From Candidatus Hodarchaeaceae archaeon (lineage in GTDB: Archaea; Hadarchaeota; Hadarchaeia; Hadarchaeales; Hadarchaeaceae): a DNA stretch of 64,000 bases. A program made the translations under genes and the position numbers. The stretch covers positions 27,083 to 91,082 of the forward strand of contig JASEGJ010000003.1 in NCBI GenBank assembly GCA_030018135.1, given 5' to 3'. Below, one piece after another: positions 34,280 to 42,599 of this stretch. Under the pieces are notes generated by a model, which saw only the letters and a list, made by a program, of their open reading frames with translations, had not been told where the DNA came from and searched no databases. How positions within the stretch are numbered: position 1 is the stretch's first letter; each line of letters opens with the position of its first letter.

Positions 34280-34714
34280 ATGGGAAGGATCGCGTACGTG
34301 GGTGAAGGCTGTACCGGATGCAAAATCTGCTCTGTTGCCTGTGCTTATGCGCACGATCGGACATTTGGCGTCAAGGCGGGCCGCATTTGGGTCGTCAAGG
34401 AGGAGCCACTTACAGATTATCCCGTTGTTTGCGTCCAGTGCGCTAAGCCCCGGTGCCAAGAAGTTTGTCCGGTGGCGGCCATCAGCCGCGTTAACGATTT
34501 GGTGCTTGTCGACGAAAATGCTTGCATAGGCTGTGGCGCGTGCGTCGAGGCCTGTCCGTTTGGTGCGATAATTTTGCATCCCGCGAAGCGCATCGCGATT
34601 AAATGCGACCTCTGCGGCGGCAATGAGCCACAATGCGTAAAGTTTTGCCCAGCGGACGTATTGAAACTCAAAGAGCTCGCAGCCGTGGCGCAGGAGAAGC
34701 GGACTAAGGGGTGA
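34280..34714 (+). CDS. Polyferredoxin-like 4Fe-4S protein of the AOR operon
   Basis: A 144-residue HycB/DMSO reductase B-type ferredoxin. It has four Cys groups: CTGCKICSVAC (10-20), CVQCAKPRCQEVCP, CIGCGACVEACP and CDLCGGNEPQCVKFCP, enough for four [4Fe-4S] clusters. It precedes the aldehyde oxidoreductase gene by 4 bp, so it is the likely electron acceptor or a subunit. It is cytoplasmic, with no signal peptide. Confidence 0.9.
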   Translation: MGRIAYVGEGCTGCKICSVACAYAHDRTFGVKAGRIWVVKEEPLTDYPVVCVQCAKPRCQEVCPVAAISRVNDLVLVDENACIGCGACVEACPFGAIILHPAKRIAIKCDLCGGNEPQCVKFCPADVLKLKELAAVAQEKRTKG

Positions 34715-34718
34715 TATC

Positions 34719-36629
34719 TTGCCATATCCGTTCGGCGGCTACATGGGACAAATCCTGCGCGTGGATTTGACGAGACAAAAGTCCGCCGTGGAGCAACTGC
34801 CGAGCAGGCTTGTGCGCGACTATATCGGCGGCACAGGCTTTGCAGCTCGCATTTTGTTCGATGAGCTCAAGTCCGGGATGGACGCCCTCGATCCGGAAAA
34901 CAGGCTAATCTTCGCGACCGGTCCGCTGGTGGGCACGCTCTGGCCAACGTCTGGCAGGTGGGCGGTTTACGCGAAATCTCCTCTGACAGATATTTGGGGG
35001 GAGTCGCACTGCGGAGGGTTCTTCGGCGCGGAGCTGAAGTTCGCTGGCTACGATATGATCATAGTGAATGGGCGAGCGAACAAACCCGTTTATTTGTGGA
35101 TCGACGACGGAAGGATCGAGATCCTGTCCGCCAAAAACCTCTGGAACAGAAACACGGCCGAAACCACGGACGCGATTCGAGAGCAACACGGCGATCGGGA
35201 GATCGAGGTGGCTTGCATCGGTCCAGCGGGTGAGAACCTCGTGCGCTTCGCTTGCATAATGAACAATTATCAAGACGCGGCTGGCAGGGCAGGCTTGGGG
35301 GCGGTGATGGGCTCGAAGCGCCTAAAGGCGGTTGCCGTGAGGGGTTCGCAAAGCGTCAGGGTGGCGGATGATGATAAGTTTATGGAGCTGGTTGAGGATG
35401 CCCACGAGCGCGTGCTCAAGCAACCTCAAGCTCGGGAGATGACCAAGTATGGCACGCCGTTGCTTGTCGCATACAAATCAGAAATTGGGGAACTCCCCAC
35501 GCGAAACCATCAAACGGGCATATTTGCGGGCGCCGGTAAACTTAAGGCAGACACGATCCGCGCGCAGTACTTCGCCAAAACGCGGTCATGCTTTGGCTGC
35601 CGCATAATGTGCAAAAAGGTAAACCGCATCCCCGAGGGCCCGTATAAGGGGACGATATCCGGCGGGCCGGAATATGAGTCAATTTTTTCGCTCGGCACCA
35701 ATTGCGGCATAGATGATTTTGGCGCGATACATAAGGCGAACCAGCTTTGCAACCTGTACGGTCTCGACGCCATCTCAGCGGGCTGCGTCGTAGCATGGCT
35801 GATGGAGTGCTATGAACGTGGGCTGATCAACCGTGGGCAGTGCGATGGCCTCGACCCGACGTGGGGCAACCATGGGGCGATGGTGACGCTAATCGAGAAA
35901 ATTGCAAAACGCGAGGGGATCGGCGATACCCTCGCGGAGGGCAGCTATCGCGCGGCGAAGAAGCTGGGCAAGGGCGCCGAATACGTCATGCACGTCAAAA
36001 AACTGGAAATATCGGGTCAGGATGGCCGCACCCATCGAAGCGTCGCGCTTACGCACGCCATATCCGTGCGCGGCGCCGACCATCTGCGCTCGCTCGTCAC
36101 CGTGGATCAGCTCGGCTACGAGGAGACGGCGGCGAAGCGCTACGGCAAGGACAAGTTACCGGAGATATGCGATCCCTACGTGGAGAAATACAAGGCCGCG
36201 GCGGTCAAGGACACCGAGGACGCGTTCGCGATACGCGATAGCTTGATCGTCTGTTGGTACTCCTGCGGTTGGCCGCCCATCTTCTGGATGCCTGACTTTG
36301 CGGCGGTTGCGGCGGCGGCAACTGGCATAAAGGAGTTCGGCAGGCTCGAGGAGCTTTACCGCATAGCGCAGCGCATATGCAATCTGCGGCGGGCCTTCAA
36401 CGTGCGCGAGGGGCTGGATCGAAGGCACGACGCGCTGCCCAAGCGTTTCACCCACGAACCCATGCCCGAAGGGCCTGGCAAGGGGCAGGTGGCGAACCTT
36501 GAAATAATGTTGCGCGAATATTACAAATTGAGGGGCTGGGGCGAAAATGGCATACCTACGAGGCGGACGTTGGGTGAGCTTGGGTTGAGCGATGTGGCGG
36601 CCGAGCTGGAGCGCTTGGGGAGGTTGTGA
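34719..36629 (+). CDS. aor: Aldehyde:ferredoxin oxidoreductase (W/Mo-bispterin)
   Basis: A 636-residue AOR-family enzyme oxidising aldehydes to acids with ferredoxin. The N-terminal domain has the ILRVDLT and FATGPLVGTLWPTSGRW blocks and the tungstopterin motif CGGFFGAELKFAGYD. The [4Fe-4S] ligands are CxxCxxxC at C291, C294 and C298 (SCFGCRIMC), with a distal Cys near 510 (IVCWYSCGW). A TTG start is used. The moaD-like gene overlaps its stop by 4 bp and the ferredoxin precedes it, giving a complete small operon. Confidence 0.93.
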   Translation: MPYPFGGYMGQILRVDLTRQKSAVEQLPSRLVRDYIGGTGFAARILFDELKSGMDALDPENRLIFATGPLVGTLWPTSGRWAVYAKSPLTDIWGESHCGGFFGAELKFAGYDMIIVNGRANKPVYLWIDDGRIEILSAKNLWNRNTAETTDAIREQHGDREIEVACIGPAGENLVRFACIMNNYQDAAGRAGLGAVMGSKRLKAVAVRGSQSVRVADDDKFMELVEDAHERVLKQPQAREMTKYGTPLLVAYKSEIGELPTRNHQTGIFAGAGKLKADTIRAQYFAKTRSCFGCRIMCKKVNRIPEGPYKGTISGGPEYESIFSLGTNCGIDDFGAIHKANQLCNLYGLDAISAGCVVAWLMECYERGLINRGQCDGLDPTWGNHGAMVTLIEKIAKREGIGDTLAEGSYRAAKKLGKGAEYVMHVKKLEISGQDGRTHRSVALTHAISVRGADHLRSLVTVDQLGYEETAAKRYGKDKLPEICDPYVEKYKAAAVKDTEDAFAIRDSLIVCWYSCGWPPIFWMPDFAAVAAAATGIKEFGRLEELYRIAQRICNLRRAFNVREGLDRRHDALPKRFTHEPMPEGPGKGQVANLEIMLREYYKLRGWGENGIPTRRTLGELGLSDVAAELERLGRL

Positions 36630-36919
36630 CGGCTGTGGAAGTCGTGATCAAACTTCACGGCGATTTATGCGAGAAGGCGGGCACCGACACGATAAAGCTG
36701 CCGATCGACGAAGACGAGACGATCGACACGCTGCTGATGAAGCTCGGCAGGCGCCACTCGGACCTGCTGGAGGCCATCCTCGATCCGCAGACGGGCGAAC
36801 TCAAGTCCTACTACAATATTTTGCTCAATGGTAGGAGGGTACAGCAGCTTCGCGGCATCCATACCAAGCTGAAGCACAAGGACGAGCTCGCGATCTTTCC
36901 GCCCGTGGCGGGGGGTTAG
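36626..36919 (+). CDS. MoaD/ThiS-family sulfur carrier
   Basis: A 97-residue beta-grasp protein starting at GTG inside the AOR stop region. It ends in the diagnostic di-glycine, FPPVAGG, whose carboxyl terminus becomes the thiocarboxylate for molybdopterin/tungstopterin dithiolene synthesis. LDPQTGELKSYYNILLNGRRV is the MoaD-type central section. Coupled to AOR, it probably supplies pterin sulfur for this enzyme; use as a SAMP-type modifier is also possible. Confidence 0.9.
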   Translation: MTAVEVVIKLHGDLCEKAGTDTIKLPIDEDETIDTLLMKLGRRHSDLLEAILDPQTGELKSYYNILLNGRRVQQLRGIHTKLKHKDELAIFPPVAGG

Positions 36920-37247
36920 CAAGCATCCGGAGATTTTGCTCGACGTTTTGCCCGACCCCGAGTACCATGGAGTTTGTCGGACACCTCTCCAACTTTGCTA
37001 GCAACTCAGCGATGCTCAGGTCAGCCAGCTTGTATCTGATCAATTTTCCTTGGCGCACACTTTTTACCAGCCCGCACCTTCTGGCAACTTGCAGGTGGTG
37101 CGAAATCAAGGATTGCTCCTTACCCAGCCCCCTAAAGATCTCGCACACGCAGCGCTCGCCGTCCTTCGGCATCAACAGAATTTTAAACTGCGTTTCGTCC
37201 GCTATGCGCTTGAGCAGGGCGAGCTGGTTGTCGATGGGCTGAGGCAT
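36825..37247 (-). CDS. ArsR-family winged-helix regulator
   Basis: A 140-residue ArsR/SmtB protein. The winged helix covers about 8-90; CVCEIFRGLGKEQSLISHHL is the DNA-recognition region, with a CVC metal-ligand pair as in ArsR-type arsenic sensors. The last ~35 residues are read antisense to the moaD gene and are low in complexity. The original stop may have been lost, since the convergent genes overlap by 95 bp. It faces away from suf genes, and its target could be metal/arsenic genes. Confidence 0.8.
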   Translation of the reverse strand: MPQPIDNQLALLKRIADETQFKILLMPKDGERCVCEIFRGLGKEQSLISHHLQVARRCGLVKSVRQGKLIRYKLADLSIAELLAKLERCPTNSMVLGVGQNVEQNLRMLANPPPRAERSRARPCASAWYGCREAAVPSYH

Positions 37248-37436
37248 GCGCTCATCCCGGAATGTCGCGCCTTATGACCAAGACTGGCCTCCGAGTCGTT
37301 TTTCAGCCACTTTTGCCACCTAAGATTCTTGAGCGTCTTCTTGGTAAATGAATGATGGTTCAAATAAGGTTTTCTTAGCGCGAAACTTTCGCCAACGACA
37401 AAGGACAAGAAATGTATCCTCTTTCGTTTTTAAACT

Positions 37437-38672
37437 CTACAGGATCCTTTTCGCTGTTATGTCGATTATTTTCTTGATTTCGCTCTCCAGCGCATCAGGG
37501 AGCCCGAGGATGCTGGCATCCATGAACCCCCTTACTATCAGCGATTGGGCCTCCTCTTCGGAGAACCCCCTCGCCATTAGATATCGTATCTGGTCCCCGG
37601 CTATCTTGCCGACCGCCGCCTCGTGCGAGAGCTCGGTTCCCTTGACCCTCGCGACGAGCTCAGGGATCGCATGGATGGACGCGTCGTCGGAGAGCAGGAG
37701 GCCCCTGCATTCGAGGTGTGCTTTGCTATCTTCATGTTCCCCCACCAAAAGGCCTCGGGCGTAGATTTGCGCGCTGTCAGATGCTAAAGCGCGGGCGATG
37801 ACCTCTCCCCTGCTACCCGCGCCCTGGAGGATCACCTTGGACCCGATATCCAAATAGGAATTTCCAGCTCCGTAAAAAATCGCGTTAAATCTAGCCCTTG
37901 AGTTATCTCCTTTGCAATACGCAACTGGGTACATCTGGAGGCTCTTGACTGGCTTCAGGCAAACGTAGTTGTTCACGAACGTGGCGTTGTCCTCCAGCAG
38001 CGCCGCGGTTCTAGGGCGGACGTCAAAATCTTGGGCCCAGTTGTGGACCATGGTGAAGGTGAGCTTCGCCCCCTCCTTCACGAAGAACTCGGTAATTCCG
38101 ACGTGCAACCCCCGCTTGACGTCTGGATGGATGGTGCAGCCAGTTATTATCTGAACCTCCGAGTTGGGCTCCGCTACTATGAGGTTGTGAACGTTCTGGT
38201 TCAGATTGTCCTTGGAGATGAAGAGGCACGCCTGCAGGGGGAGGTCGACCTTCTGGCCTTCAAATATCCTGATGAAGTAGCCCTGGTCCCACTTTAACTC
38301 GGCCAAGGTAGTGTACTTGTCCTGGTTCACATCGATGATTTTCCACCAATAGTCCCCTACCCAGCCGTATTTTTGAAGGGCCTCTTGGGTACTCATTATT
38401 TCTGTCTTTCCTTCCAACGCCCTTTGAACTCCTTGAAAGACCACCGAGTGATCCATCTGAAAATATGTGCCTGCCCTCTTCCCTTCATCGACCCTAACCC
38501 CAACGCTTAGGGCTTGCCGCAGGATATCCTCCGGCAGACCTGAAATTGGGCAGGGGGCCCACGGCCTCGCATCCCTTGAGAAGCTTTCGACATCTAGGTC
38601 AGGGCCAAGCTTGGATGACCTTTCTTTGGCCCTCAGCGCGGCTTCCTTGCTTCGGGGCATCTCTCGCACCAC
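37437..38672 (-). CDS. sufB: SufB/SufD-family Fe-S scaffold
   Basis: A 411-residue SufBD protein, part of the SUF Fe-S assembly scaffold. The right-handed beta-helix core carries IITGCTIHPDVKRGLHVGITEFFV, FTMVHNWAQDFDVRPRT and GSRGEVIARALAS. The C-terminal part has LSHEAAVGKIAGDQIRYLMARG with the conserved HEA motif. In archaea SufB alone often pairs with SufC. Its first 40 bp overlap the 3' end of sufC. Confidence 0.93.
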   Translation of the reverse strand: MVREMPRSKEAALRAKERSSKLGPDLDVESFSRDARPWAPCPISGLPEDILRQALSVGVRVDEGKRAGTYFQMDHSVVFQGVQRALEGKTEIMSTQEALQKYGWVGDYWWKIIDVNQDKYTTLAELKWDQGYFIRIFEGQKVDLPLQACLFISKDNLNQNVHNLIVAEPNSEVQIITGCTIHPDVKRGLHVGITEFFVKEGAKLTFTMVHNWAQDFDVRPRTAALLEDNATFVNNYVCLKPVKSLQMYPVAYCKGDNSRARFNAIFYGAGNSYLDIGSKVILQGAGSRGEVIARALASDSAQIYARGLLVGEHEDSKAHLECRGLLLSDDASIHAIPELVARVKGTELSHEAAVGKIAGDQIRYLMARGFSEEEAQSLIVRGFMDASILGLPDALESEIKKIIDITAKRIL

Positions 38673-39352
38673 CTATAACCTTCCTTCATGATCTGACTGA
38701 GGATTTTGATCGGCTTTCCGGAGCAGGCGATGCTGCCGTTTATCAACACGTGCGCTTCATCCGCCTCTATGTAACGAAGGATGTGGCCCAGGTGGGTTAT
38801 CAAAAGCCCAGATCTACCATCGAGGAAGCTGTTGATGGCCTTGCCGACTATCTCTAGGTTTTCGACATCCACTCCCGAGTCGGGCTCGTCGAATATCGCG
38901 AGACCCGGTTCTTGTGCGAGCACCTGCAAGATCTCAGAGCGTTTTAGCTCCCCGCCGGAAAATCCAAGATTTAAATCCCTCCTCAAGAACTCCGTAGGGA
39001 GGTTTACGGATTCAGCTAGCTTCCAAGCGTCGACTTCGCCTTCGGTGAGTCGATTCAAGATATCGCCTAATTTTACACCCCTTATAGCGGGGGGATTTTG
39101 GAAGGCCACGCCGATCCCGAGCTCCACGCGCTCGTCGATGGGCATGCTCGTGATATTCACCCCTTTAAACAAGATCTCGCCTGAAACGACGCGGTAATTC
39201 GGAAAACCTAGGATCGACATTATTAACGATGTCTTTCCGGAGCCATTTGGGCCGAATAGGACATGGACCTCCCCTTCAGGTATCTCCAAATCGACATTTT
39301 CAAGTACCTTCTTTCCCGCGGTTTCGACTGTTAGGCCTTTTATCTTTAACAA
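38633..39352 (-). CDS. sufC: SufC, Fe-S assembly ATPase
   Basis: A 239-residue ABC-type ATPase of the SUF system. Walker A is FGPNGSGKTSL (34-44), the signature is FSGGELKRSEIL and Walker B is LAIFDEPDSGVD, the last a SufC-specific sequence. It powers cluster assembly on SufB. sufC precedes sufB in the minus-strand operon. TATA-like AAACTTAAG lies around 39400-39415. Confidence 0.95.
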   Translation of the reverse strand: MLKIKGLTVETAGKKVLENVDLEIPEGEVHVLFGPNGSGKTSLIMSILGFPNYRVVSGEILFKGVNITSMPIDERVELGIGVAFQNPPAIRGVKLGDILNRLTEGEVDAWKLAESVNLPTEFLRRDLNLGFSGGELKRSEILQVLAQEPGLAIFDEPDSGVDVENLEIVGKAINSFLDGRSGLLITHLGHILRYIEADEAHVLINGSIACSGKPIKILSQIMKEGYRWCERCPEARKPR

Positions 39353-39587
39353 GGTGCACGACCTCGCGAATTAGCCCCTATCGCTAACATCAATGTGGGT
39401 TTTAAACTTAAGATTACCGCCTAACCCTGCACGCAGCAGCTATAGAACCGTCGGGGATGTGGCGCTCTTTCTCCCGCAACAGGCGCGCTGCATTCACGGG
39501 AGGGCATAAAAAATCTCAACTCAAGGGCGCTTACGGAATGGCATATGTGTTAGGGGAACCGCTAGAAAATGGTGAGCGGGACAATTC

Positions 39588-39990
39588 GTGAAGGGAGGAA
39601 AATTGAGGGTTCTGTTCGTTTGCGTGGAGAACGCCTGCTGGAGCCAGATGGCGGAGGCATTTTTCAACAAGATGTCAAGGGCGGCTAAGGCAAGCAACGC
39701 TGGCACCAAGCCAGCAATGGTGGTGAATCCTATAGCCGTTGAGGTGATGAAGGAGGTCGGGGTCGACATGAGCGATGCGAGGTCCAAATTGCTGACCCTC
39801 GAAATGCTCGAGGAAGCAGACAAGGTGATAACGATGGGCTGCTCCGTGGGGAGGTCTGCCCCGGGGCCACCGTTGAGGCCGAGGATTGGGCGTCGAGGAC
39901 CAAGCTGGGAAATCGATCGAAAAATTCCGAGAAGTTAGGGATCTGGTGGAGGGGAAAGTTAAGGAGTTGCCGAAAAAATTGGAAGGTTGA
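39588..39990 (+). pseudogene. arsC: Arsenate reductase (LMW-PTP fold), frameshifted
   Basis: The N-terminal RVLFVCVENACWSQMAEAFF is the family P-loop, but the catalytic CX5R arginine is replaced by Trp (normally CVHNAGRSQM). After VITMGCSVG (near 39850) the frame breaks twice. EVCPGATVEAEDWA is in a second frame and DQAGKSIEKFREVRD to KKLEG followed by TGA (39988-39990) is in a third. Both are clear family continuations. Both the active-site loss and the two shifts indicate decay. Only the first 116 codons are open. Confidence 0.85.
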
Positions 39991-39998
39991 TGTCTGAA

Positions 39999-40598
39999 TT
40001 ACTTCTCCCGAACGGCGCTGAATCCCAGCTCGAATGCGCGCAGGTTAACCTCTTCGGTGCCCTTCGGCACGTTTTCCCGGATGACGCGCTTCAGGGATTC
40101 CGGTGATGTCGGTAGCTTGTCGACGCCCGCGAGCGCCCCGAGCATGACGACGTTCATCGTCCGCACATTTCCCGCCTGCTGGGCGAGCGAGGTCGCGTCT
40201 ATCGCGATGACCCTCCCGCCGAGCTTTTCCACGGCGCCCCTGATGGTCTCCATACTCGGGTACTCAGCCCTGCCCGTGTTGACGTCCACCGGCGTCCACG
40301 CTCGAGTATTCGTCAGCAATATACCACCCCCGGCGAGGTACTTTACAGCATTCCTGAGCCCTTCGAGCGGCTCAAGCGCGAGCACGATTTCGGCGCCGCC
40401 CTCCGGCACAAGCGGGGTAGGGGCATCTTCGCCTATGCGCACATGGCTTGCAACCGCGCCGCCTCGCATCGCCGCGCCGAAGGTTTCGCCGACGCGAGCG
40501 CGCAACCCATCTCGGATCGCCGCCATTGCGACGAGGTGCGACGCCAGCACGCTGCCTTGGCCGCCGACGCCGGCGATTATCAGGTTGAGCTCGGTCAT
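39999..40598 (-). CDS. iorB: Indolepyruvate:ferredoxin oxidoreductase beta subunit
   Basis: A 199-residue pyruvate-ferredoxin oxidoreductase gamma-type domain. GVGGQGSVLASHLVAMAA (8-25) and GAAMRGGAVASHVRIG are typical for IorB. With IorA it oxidises arylpyruvates from aromatic amino acid transamination to aryl-acyl-CoA, reducing ferredoxin. It starts directly after the iorA stop. Confidence 0.93.
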   Translation of the reverse strand: MTELNLIIAGVGGQGSVLASHLVAMAAIRDGLRARVGETFGAAMRGGAVASHVRIGEDAPTPLVPEGGAEIVLALEPLEGLRNAVKYLAGGGILLTNTRAWTPVDVNTGRAEYPSMETIRGAVEKLGGRVIAIDATSLAQQAGNVRTMNVVMLGALAGVDKLPTSPESLKRVIRENVPKGTEEVNLRAFELGFSAVREK

Positions 40599-42566
40599 CT
40601 ACTCAACCACGCTCAGGGCCCCGGTCGGGCAGACTTGGGCGCACATCCCGCAGCCGTTGCAGAGAAGAAAATCTATGCCCCCTTTGTTGTCCTTGTAGGT
40701 TATGGCGGGGCAGCCGAAGCTGACGCAAAGTCTGCAGCTAGTGCATTTTTCAGGGCTCACTACCATTTTTTTGCCAACGAATTTCTTCTCCCGCTGCGCC
40801 TGAAGCGTGCAGACCCGTCTAGCGACGACTACGGCGAAGCCCTCGTGCTTTAGCGCCTCCTCGATCGCAGCTTGAGTGGCTCCCAGGTCGAATGGGTCGG
40901 CGGTCCTGATGAAGTCCACGCCGCAGGCTTTAGCTACGTCCTCGATGCGGAGGGCCCTAACCCGCTCGCCGGTGGCCGTGATACCAGTGGCGGGATTTGG
41001 CTGGTGGCCCGTCATCGCCGTCCAGGAGTTGTCCATCACCAGGAAGACGCCCTTCGCTAGGTTGCAGACGGCATTTATCACCGCGGGTATGCAGGCGTGG
41101 AAGAAGGTGGAGTCGCCAGCCACCGCGACGATGGCGCCGTCTCTATAGCCTGCGTGAAACTCTCCCTGCATCAGCCCAACGCCTCCTCCCATGATATAGT
41201 TGGTATCAAGCGCCTCGTATGGCGACTCGATGGGATAGCGGACGGATTCGGTCGAGAAGCTTGGTTTTATCGCCTTCGCGAAAATCCCGTAGCCCCCCTG
41301 CTCGTAACAACCAATGTCGCCGTTGACTATGGGCACCCGACCGCCGAGCTTGCGAAGGGCCTGTTTGAGGGCCCAGTAGCTTCCTAGGTGCTGGCAGCCA
41401 GCGCACAGCGTCGATGAGCGGGGTGAGACGAGTTCGCCCACCTCGGCCTTGATGAACTCCCTCGCCCTATCCCTTCGCCGCCTAATACCTGCCAACTTTG
41501 CGAGGGCATTTGCGACGATGTCGGAGTTTATCTCCCCGACCGGAGGCAGCTCGCCCGTCAACTTGCCAGCAATTTTGACCCTTGGGTTCAGGTCCTTAGC
41601 GAGGGCTTTTACCTGAAATTCCACGAGGGGGTCGCCCTCCTCCACTACGAAGACGGTTTTGACGGCTTTCAGCAGGCGGCCCACCATCCGCTCTGGTAAG
41701 GGCGTCGGGGTTCCCACCTTGAGGAACGCCACCTTGCCCTCGAGCCCGAGTCTTCGAACGGCATCCCGAGCGTAGCTGGCGCCGAGCCCAGGAGCTATGA
41801 TGCCGAGTTTGGGCTTTCCCTTCAGCTCAAGCTTGTTCCACGGCAACTTTTCAACTGCCCTTTTGGCGAGCGGCATGCGGGAGTGTAGCCACCGATGTTT
41901 CTCCACCGGACCTGGAGGCCCGTATACGTTCCAGCGGTAGGCCAGCTCGTAATGCTTGTCGAAGGCCGGCTTTCGGTCGAGCTTTTGAATCTTGCCGAGC
42001 TCGACATCGCCTGAGGCATGACTTAGTCGCGTTGCTGATCGGACCATCACGGGTAGCTTGAGCTGTTCCGAGAGTTCGAAGGCGTAGCGGGTCATGTCCT
42101 TAGCTTCTTGCTGGTCAGCTGGCTCAAGGCAGGGGATCTCGCCGTAGAATGCGGCGAAGCGCGTGTCCTGCTCGTTTGAGGAATAGTGGGCGTCAGGGTC
42201 ATCCGCGACGGCGACGACGAAGCCGCCACGCACGCCCCCGTAGACGAGCGTCATGAACATGTCCATGACCCAATTCAAGCCCGCGTTTTTCATGGAGGTC
42301 AACGCTCGAATGCCGGTTATGGCTGCGCCCGCGGCGACCTCGAAGGCCACCTTCTCATTGGTCGACCATTCGGCATGAAAGCCGAGCCTCGGCGCGGCGA
42401 GCGCGAGCGCCTCCATGATTTCCGACGCCGGTGTGCCGGGGTAGGAAGCCGCGACCCCTATGCCGGCTTCAATTGCCCCTCGAGCGATTGCCTCGTTGCC
42501 CATCAGCAGGACGCGTTTTCCCGGCGAGTCTTCAGCGATGGTTTCGGCAATTCCCAAATCGATCAC
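40599..42566 (-). CDS. iorA: Indolepyruvate:ferredoxin oxidoreductase alpha subunit
   Basis: A 655-residue thiamine-diphosphate enzyme with a GTG start. The N-terminal PYR-like domain contains SYPGTPASEIM. The TPP-binding part (VAGDSTFFHACIPAVINAV and VMDNSWTAMTGHQPNP) lies near 450-530. A C-terminal bacterial-type ferredoxin domain carries CTSCRLCVSFGCP and CNGCGMCAQVCP. It degrades aromatic 2-oxoacids. The acyl-CoA product is probably used by the ADP-forming synthetase encoded just upstream. Confidence 0.95.
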   Translation of the reverse strand: MIDLGIAETIAEDSPGKRVLLMGNEAIARGAIEAGIGVAASYPGTPASEIMEALALAAPRLGFHAEWSTNEKVAFEVAAGAAITGIRALTSMKNAGLNWVMDMFMTLVYGGVRGGFVVAVADDPDAHYSSNEQDTRFAAFYGEIPCLEPADQQEAKDMTRYAFELSEQLKLPVMVRSATRLSHASGDVELGKIQKLDRKPAFDKHYELAYRWNVYGPPGPVEKHRWLHSRMPLAKRAVEKLPWNKLELKGKPKLGIIAPGLGASYARDAVRRLGLEGKVAFLKVGTPTPLPERMVGRLLKAVKTVFVVEEGDPLVEFQVKALAKDLNPRVKIAGKLTGELPPVGEINSDIVANALAKLAGIRRRRDRAREFIKAEVGELVSPRSSTLCAGCQHLGSYWALKQALRKLGGRVPIVNGDIGCYEQGGYGIFAKAIKPSFSTESVRYPIESPYEALDTNYIMGGGVGLMQGEFHAGYRDGAIVAVAGDSTFFHACIPAVINAVCNLAKGVFLVMDNSWTAMTGHQPNPATGITATGERVRALRIEDVAKACGVDFIRTADPFDLGATQAAIEEALKHEGFAVVVARRVCTLQAQREKKFVGKKMVVSPEKCTSCRLCVSFGCPAITYKDNKGGIDFLLCNGCGMCAQVCPTGALSVVE

Positions 42567-42599
42567 CTCGATCGTCGATTTCGTGAGGGGGCTGCTCGC

